Assembly: GCA_902802305.1 (NCBI GenBank)
Contig: CADCLG010000014.1
Coordinates: 51,572-115,571 of the forward strand
Direction of reading: 5' to 3'
DNA from: an uncultured Spirochaetaceae bacterium
GTDB taxonomy: Bacteria > Spirochaetota > Spirochaetia > Treponematales > Treponemataceae
DNA length: 64,000 nt
The position numbers and the translations under genes are program-made. This document shows, piece by piece, positions 60,467 through 64,000 of the stretch (its first letter is position 1; every line of letters begins with the position of its first letter). The notes under the pieces are model-generated. The model was not told the DNA's origin, made no database searches, and saw only the letters and a program-made list of their open reading frames with translations.

Positions 60467-60973
60467 ATGAATTATGAGGCATTTCTAAGTCAACCAGCTG
60501 TAAGAAAAGAATACGAAAAAGCATTCTTGCTAAATTTATTTAAAAAGATGTGCCTGCGTATGGATAAAGAAATTACTTATAAAAACAAAGTCAAACAATT
60601 ATTTAAGGAAGCTGGAAATAATAAAACTCGAATTACACAAATAATAGTAAAAAAGGAATTTAATCAAGATATTGATAATCAGCAAGCTGAATTAATGTCT
60701 ACTTGGTTTATAGCGCATTTTCAAAAAAATAATAATCGCAAAGATTTATCAGTATACAAGAAGCATTTAATTGAACAACAAAAAGGACTTTGTTTAGCTT
60801 GTGGAGAACCTCTAGGTTCAATTGTGGAAAAGATTCATGTAGATCATATAATCCCGTTTGCATTGGTAGGAGATGAACTTAAGGAAAACTATCAAGCACT
60901 TTGTCATATGTGTAATTTATGTAAAAGTGCAAGTACAGATTATCTATTTAGAAATTTAATTGGTTTATCATAA
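60467..60973 (+). CDS. HNH endonuclease
   Basis: A 168-residue protein with a helical N-terminal 100 residues and a C-terminal HNH nuclease: zinc pair CLAC at 109-112, DHIIPFALVGDE with D126-H127, NYQALCHMCNLCKSA with Asn and a second Cys pair. TATAAT at 60426-60431 suggests its own promoter. It begins a three-gene run, 14 bases before the DGQHR-protein gene. Standalone HNH proteins of this kind occur in defence and mobile elements; the target is unknown. Confidence 0.88.
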   Translation: MNYEAFLSQPAVRKEYEKAFLLNLFKKMCLRMDKEITYKNKVKQLFKEAGNNKTRITQIIVKKEFNQDIDNQQAELMSTWFIAHFQKNNNRKDLSVYKKHLIEQQKGLCLACGEPLGSIVEKIHVDHIIPFALVGDELKENYQALCHMCNLCKSASTDYLFRNLIGLS

Positions 60974-60987
60974 ACTAGGAGTTACAA

Positions 60988-62082
60988 ATGAAAAAGATTT
61001 ATCTTCAAAAAATTACACAATATAATACAATATGTTATATTGGTAAAACAGACCCTCGAATATTGGTTAAAATTGCAACAAAAGTCGAAGCAGGCGAAAT
61101 GCAAGATGCACAAAGACCTTTAATGTTAAAAAAATTAAAAGAAATTGCAAAATATTCTTCAAATTCAAATGGAATACTTCCAAATACACTTACAATTGCA
61201 ACAAAAGATACTCGTCTAAAAATTCATAAATGCGATTTTGATAATAATCTATTCTTTATGGAATTTCCTGAAAACGAAAAAGAATATTCTGACTTTAAGG
61301 ATGCGATCGACGTTTTGGATGGTCAGCATAGACTTTATTCTTTTTTAGATGATTATTGTAATATGAGCACAGATACTATTTACGAATTAGGATTCTGCCT
61401 ATACGTAACTCCCTCACTTGATGAAGAAAGGAGAATTTTTATTAGCTGTAATGAAAAGCAGCAGCCTGTTAACGCAAATCTTTTACTTTGGTTTAGGGAT
61501 AAATTGAATATGTTAACAGATGATGAAAAAGAATTATTCTCTCTTGTTTCTAAACTAAATACATCTTATCCATTAAAGGGACATATTATAATGGGTGCAG
61601 AAAATATTAAGTATGGTGTAAAAAGTAAACAAGTGATTCAAGCTATAAAAAAAGCAGAAATAAATGAACTTCAATATGATAAAAATTCACTAAATGAAGA
61701 GCAAATTGTAAAAGTCATAAATGCATATTTAATTGCGTGGGAAAATGTTACAGGTTTCAAGTTTACAGAAACATCTCCTCAACTTGTAAAAAAAGCTGGA
61801 CCAGCGATAAAAATGGCTGGCTTAAAATATATGTTGTATTTACTTCCTACATTTTGGGACATCTCATTAAGTAAGGAAAAACCGTTTTCAACTGAATTTG
61901 TCGAATCGATATTAAAAAAATTTATGACTGAACTTGGAGTTACAAGAGAAGATTTCTTTACAACAGAAGATATAAATGTTTGGTTTAAAGATGGTTCTGG
62001 AGTTGAGAAATTTTCTAAGAAAAGTATTTCTATTATTAAAGGACTTGATACAGGTTCTTTTAATCCTTTGCAAAATTTATAG
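60988..62082 (+). CDS. DGQHR-domain (DndB/ParB-like) protein
   Basis: A 364-residue protein with the family motif DVLDGQHRLYSF (D111-R115), EERRIFISCNEKQQPVNANLL, and a helical C-terminal half. DGQHR proteins include DndB and DpdB, which act in DNA phosphorothioation and 7-deazaguanine DNA modification; the related DGQQR of DUF262 is used in GmrSD/BrxU-type restriction. No other dnd or dpd gene is in the window. Its position beside an HNH nuclease recalls the DUF262-HNH pairing split in two genes. AGGAG lies 9 bases before the ATG. Confidence 0.85.
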   Translation: MKKIYLQKITQYNTICYIGKTDPRILVKIATKVEAGEMQDAQRPLMLKKLKEIAKYSSNSNGILPNTLTIATKDTRLKIHKCDFDNNLFFMEFPENEKEYSDFKDAIDVLDGQHRLYSFLDDYCNMSTDTIYELGFCLYVTPSLDEERRIFISCNEKQQPVNANLLLWFRDKLNMLTDDEKELFSLVSKLNTSYPLKGHIIMGAENIKYGVKSKQVIQAIKKAEINELQYDKNSLNEEQIVKVINAYLIAWENVTGFKFTETSPQLVKKAGPAIKMAGLKYMLYLLPTFWDISLSKEKPFSTEFVESILKKFMTELGVTREDFFTTEDINVWFKDGSGVEKFSKKSISIIKGLDTGSFNPLQNL

Positions 62083-62095
62083 AAAAGATAATTAT

Positions 62096-62128
62096 CATCA
62101 AAAGTTATATTTACTATGACTTTTGATG
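62096..62128 (+). other. hairpin between DGQHR and PIN-like genes
   Basis: CATCAAAAGT (62096-62105) and ACTTTTGATG (62119-62128), extended inward by ATA/TAT with one wobble. No T-run follows; a TATAAT at 62136-62141 lies just after it and could start a separate transcript. Confidence 0.55.
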
Positions 62129-62152
62129 TAACTCTTATAATCTGGTAAAAAA

Positions 62153-63400
62153 ATGTTTAGTAATAAAAAGTATATTTTGGATAGTAATTTATTTTATATT
62201 TTTCTAGGGACTCAAAAATTAATTAATCAAAATCCAACTGTAAATCCTTATTCATTAACCAATCCATATCAACCTACAAATATGCAAAATTGTGTTAAAG
62301 TAATGAAATATTTAGGAGATAAACAATTATATACATCTGAATGGGTTATCTCAGAAATAATTGCAAACCAAGGAAACTCTATTGATTTCAAATTTAAATT
62401 TTTAAAATATATTTCTGATAATGACATAAAGGTAATACCTTGTAATTTTAAAAATAATATTTCAGCACAACTAGCTGCTCTATACTTACAGTATAATTTT
62501 GAACGAATACCTGCAGAAGAAAATAAATATGCATATAAACTAAAAAACAACAACACAAATCCAGTTGTATTACCAATAGTAGATTGTAGTAGTTATATTA
62601 TTAATGAAAAAATGAATTGCGAAGCTGATTTCTTTAGAGTATTTCTGTTATTATTTCAACAGTTTATTATCGATTCTTTATGTAGACAAAACAAAAGAAA
62701 AATAAATAAAGTTAAAATTAAAGCATTTAGATATTATACTCAAAATCATTTTAAATCCCAAATCGCATTAATACATACACAAATACTCAACTACCTTACT
62801 AATTATTATACTTCTACTCAAAAAGCCAAAACAAAACATAAACTTATAAATAAACAATTAACAGAACTTACATTTACATACATTGATGAAGTTATAGAAA
62901 TTTATAATAAAATCTGTGCTGGCAATATATCGAGTATTGATTCAAATTATCTAGAAATCAAGTATTTTGCAAAAAATAATAATAAACTTATAAATCAAGA
63001 CCCAACAATTAATCGCTCTAAAATAAGACCGACATCTCAATGTATTCAAAATGGAACTCCTCCTGTAGTTTTATCAAGTTATTTAGGTATTCAAAATTTT
63101 TCGATGTTGAAATTTTTAAGTCTTATGTACTTCTGTTATCTTACAAAATCTTGCTTGCCAGGAATCATCAAATATTATACATCTTTTATGGATGCATATT
63201 TTAATTACTCTGGTGTCATAAAAAAACAAGATGGCTCAACCGAAGTCACTATGATTGATAAAAACAACATTTTTGACTCATTAATATTATCCCATTATAG
63301 AAAATACATAATATTAACAGATGATAAATGCTTCAATGCGATTATTAATATGTTTGATAAAAAATATGGTAAATATAATAAAACAATTATTCTTGTGTAG
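62153..63400 (+). CDS. PIN-like nuclease with large internal insertion
   Basis: A 415-residue protein. The two ends together look like one PIN domain: YILDSNLFYI with Asp10, SEWVISEII with Glu63/Glu68, and at the C-terminus NNIFDSLILSHYRKYIILTDDKCFNAI with Asp375 and Asp390-391, then a last strand TIILV. Between them sit about 300 residues of helical, Lys/Asn/Tyr-rich sequence. A motif KLINQ(N/D)PT(V/I)N occurs twice, near residues 22 and 279. Very AT-rich codons. It is the third gene of the HNH-DGQHR run. PIN assignment rests on motif spacing only. Confidence 0.6.
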   Translation: MFSNKKYILDSNLFYIFLGTQKLINQNPTVNPYSLTNPYQPTNMQNCVKVMKYLGDKQLYTSEWVISEIIANQGNSIDFKFKFLKYISDNDIKVIPCNFKNNISAQLAALYLQYNFERIPAEENKYAYKLKNNNTNPVVLPIVDCSSYIINEKMNCEADFFRVFLLLFQQFIIDSLCRQNKRKINKVKIKAFRYYTQNHFKSQIALIHTQILNYLTNYYTSTQKAKTKHKLINKQLTELTFTYIDEVIEIYNKICAGNISSIDSNYLEIKYFAKNNNKLINQDPTINRSKIRPTSQCIQNGTPPVVLSSYLGIQNFSMLKFLSLMYFCYLTKSCLPGIIKYYTSFMDAYFNYSGVIKKQDGSTEVTMIDKNNIFDSLILSHYRKYIILTDDKCFNAIINMFDKKYGKYNKTIILV

Positions 63401-63413
63401 GCATCACAAGTAA

Positions 63414-63447
63414 TCGGGAAAAATTCCCGACTACCACAGTTTGGTAG
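63414..63447 (+). other. two adjacent hairpins at end of defence cassette
   Basis: TCGGGAA-AAA-TTCCCGA (63414-63430) directly followed by CTACCA-CAGTT-TGGTAG (63431-63447), 14 bases after the last stop. Possibly a terminator region, although the following T content is low. No gene was seen from here to 63588. Confidence 0.5.
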
Positions 63448-63588
63448 TAAAAATGGGTAGAAAAAAGTATTTTTCGTTATAGTTGGATATAGCATTTTGC
63501 TTGACCAAACAGCAAAAACACCATTAAATTCATTTAAATTATCGTTAAATATTCATGGGTAAAGCGTGGTACAGTTCTCTCTGGTCTC

Positions 63589-63632
63589 CTCATAACCCGG
63601 AGGCCATCAAGGTTCGAGTCCTGCTCCCGCTA
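63589..63632 (+). pseudogene. diverged tRNA-fMet 3' half, right end of island
   Basis: CTCATAACCCGGAGGCC, then ATCAA in place of GCA, then GGTTCGAGTCCTGC and TCCCGCTA. It matches 56341-56382 apart from the small insertion and one C-to-T change. The 5' half of a tRNA is not present, so it cannot be functional. Confidence 0.85.
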
Positions 63633-63639
63633 AAATAAA

Positions 63640-63672
63640 GGCTTACACTTAAAAGTGTGAGCCTATTTTTTT
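63640..63672 (+). terminator. terminator after tRNA remnant
   Basis: GGCTTACACTT / AAGTGTGAGCC stem followed by TATTTTTTT; probably the original terminator of the displaced tRNA gene end. Confidence 0.85.
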
Positions 63673-63720
63673 GCCATAACCTGTGTTATAATAGAATAAA
63701 CAAAAAGAAAGGAAATAATC

Positions 63721-64000
63721 ATGGCAAAATCAAAACCCCCAAAAGCTAAATCATCTTCCGCAACAATCGGCTTTGAACAGCAGATTTGGGCCGCAGCCTG
63801 CGAACTTTGGGGACACATTCTCGCTGGTCAGAAATTGCAAAGACAGCCCACACACCGGAAATCGGCACAATTCTAGACAAAGCCATGATTGCAACATGGA
63901 TATGAGCGACACCGAAGCAAGCAAAGACCTGCTGGGCCGCACCTACGAATACTGCATCGCACAGTTTGCATCGTACGAAGGAGTAAAAGGCGGCGAGTTC
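63721..64000 (+). pseudogene. hsdM: decayed type I restriction methylase hsdM (fragment)
   Basis: After a TATAAT and an AAAGGA ribosome site, an ATG opens with a normal HsdM N-terminus ([19 protein letters not shown]). From 63822 the sequence continues in the next frame as [22 protein letters not shown], and from 63899 in the third frame as [22 protein letters not shown]. Each jump also skips tens of residues present in intact HsdM, so two internal deletions have broken the frame. The window ends inside the gene. Confidence 0.85.

Larger units (their letters stand above)
56341..63632. mobile_element. genomic island at tRNA-fMet (restriction/defence genes)
   Basis: The 3' half of the tRNA (56341-56382) recurs in diverged form at 63589-63632, bounding about 7.2 kb that is clearly more AT-rich than the flanks and holds only restriction, nuclease and unknown genes. 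That is the layout of a tRNA-integrated island. No integrase is present between the ends, so the element is either a remnant, is mobilised in trans, or its integrase is outside. Confidence 0.75.

Noticed and set aside
63541..63632. a second complete tRNA-Met gene
   Set aside because: The 3' half is recognisable but there is no 5' acceptor strand to pair with CTCCCGC and the D-arm region does not fold.
1..64000. CRISPR array
   Set aside because: No regularly spaced repeats with unique spacers were seen; the repeats found are dispersed or isolated pairs.

Overview
The window looks like a chromosome segment of a low-GC spirochaete, most likely a gut or rumen Treponema. The evidence is the set of relaxed-lipobox lipoproteins, a cyclophilin-FKBP fusion of the type known from Treponema, a CheX phosphatase, and surface lipoproteins with an FGE/C-type-lectin end like Treponema denticola TvpA. 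I name no species. Host genes run through nearly all of the first 56 kb. A visibly more AT-rich island fills about 56.4-63.6 kb.

Layout. 0-1.3 kb: end of yidC, then jag/khpB, the conserved membrane-insertase locus. 1.3-9 kb: small housekeeping and unknown genes (immunophilin fusion, metF, flavin reductase, Nudix, a HAD-SGNH fusion, a membrane-anchored MerR regulator with YbjQ). 8.8-10.9 kb: an operon of a C-N hydrolase lipoprotein, a LytTR regulator and a DUF3021 membrane protein, with a readable LytTR-type double site and promoter in front. 10.9-17.9 kb: a complete five-gene tryptophan operon trpE-trpGD-trpCF-trpB-trpA with two gene fusions and a palindromic operator on its -35 box. 17.9-32.6 kb: esterase, PBP1C, a 2048-residue alpha-2-macroglobulin, an unknown membrane protein, a BtuFCD-like metal/corrinoid ABC importer and pyrE. 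32.6-39 kb: secreted proteins, a two-subunit aconitase X next to an enoate-reductase-type flavoprotein, and CheX.

39-49.3 kb: three related large surface lipoproteins. The 1330-residue one ends in a segment whose codons look like the variable region of a diversity-generating retroelement, although no reverse transcriptase or template is in the window. 49.6-50.3 kb: a PIN-toxin/antitoxin pair. 50.5-55.9 kb: a PQ-loop-SGNH fusion, a CitA/DcuS-type two-component pair, an alpha/beta hydrolase, a strongly structured gene-free element, and a PrsW-like membrane protease.

56.3-63.7 kb: an intact initiator tRNA-Met, then an island ending in a diverged copy of the tRNA 3' half. The island carries a DpnII-type GATC restriction-modification set (Dam-type methylase, DpnII nuclease, DpnA-like methylase lacking a normal start codon), two uncharacterised small proteins, and a cassette of HNH nuclease, DGQHR (DndB/ParB-like) protein and a PIN-like protein with a very large internal insertion. 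That cassette is the best candidate here for an undescribed defence system. Beyond the island lies a decayed type I hsdM. Several dispersed, hairpin-bearing intergenic repeat families link distant parts of the window. All assignments come from reading the sequence and remembered family motifs; no database search was run.
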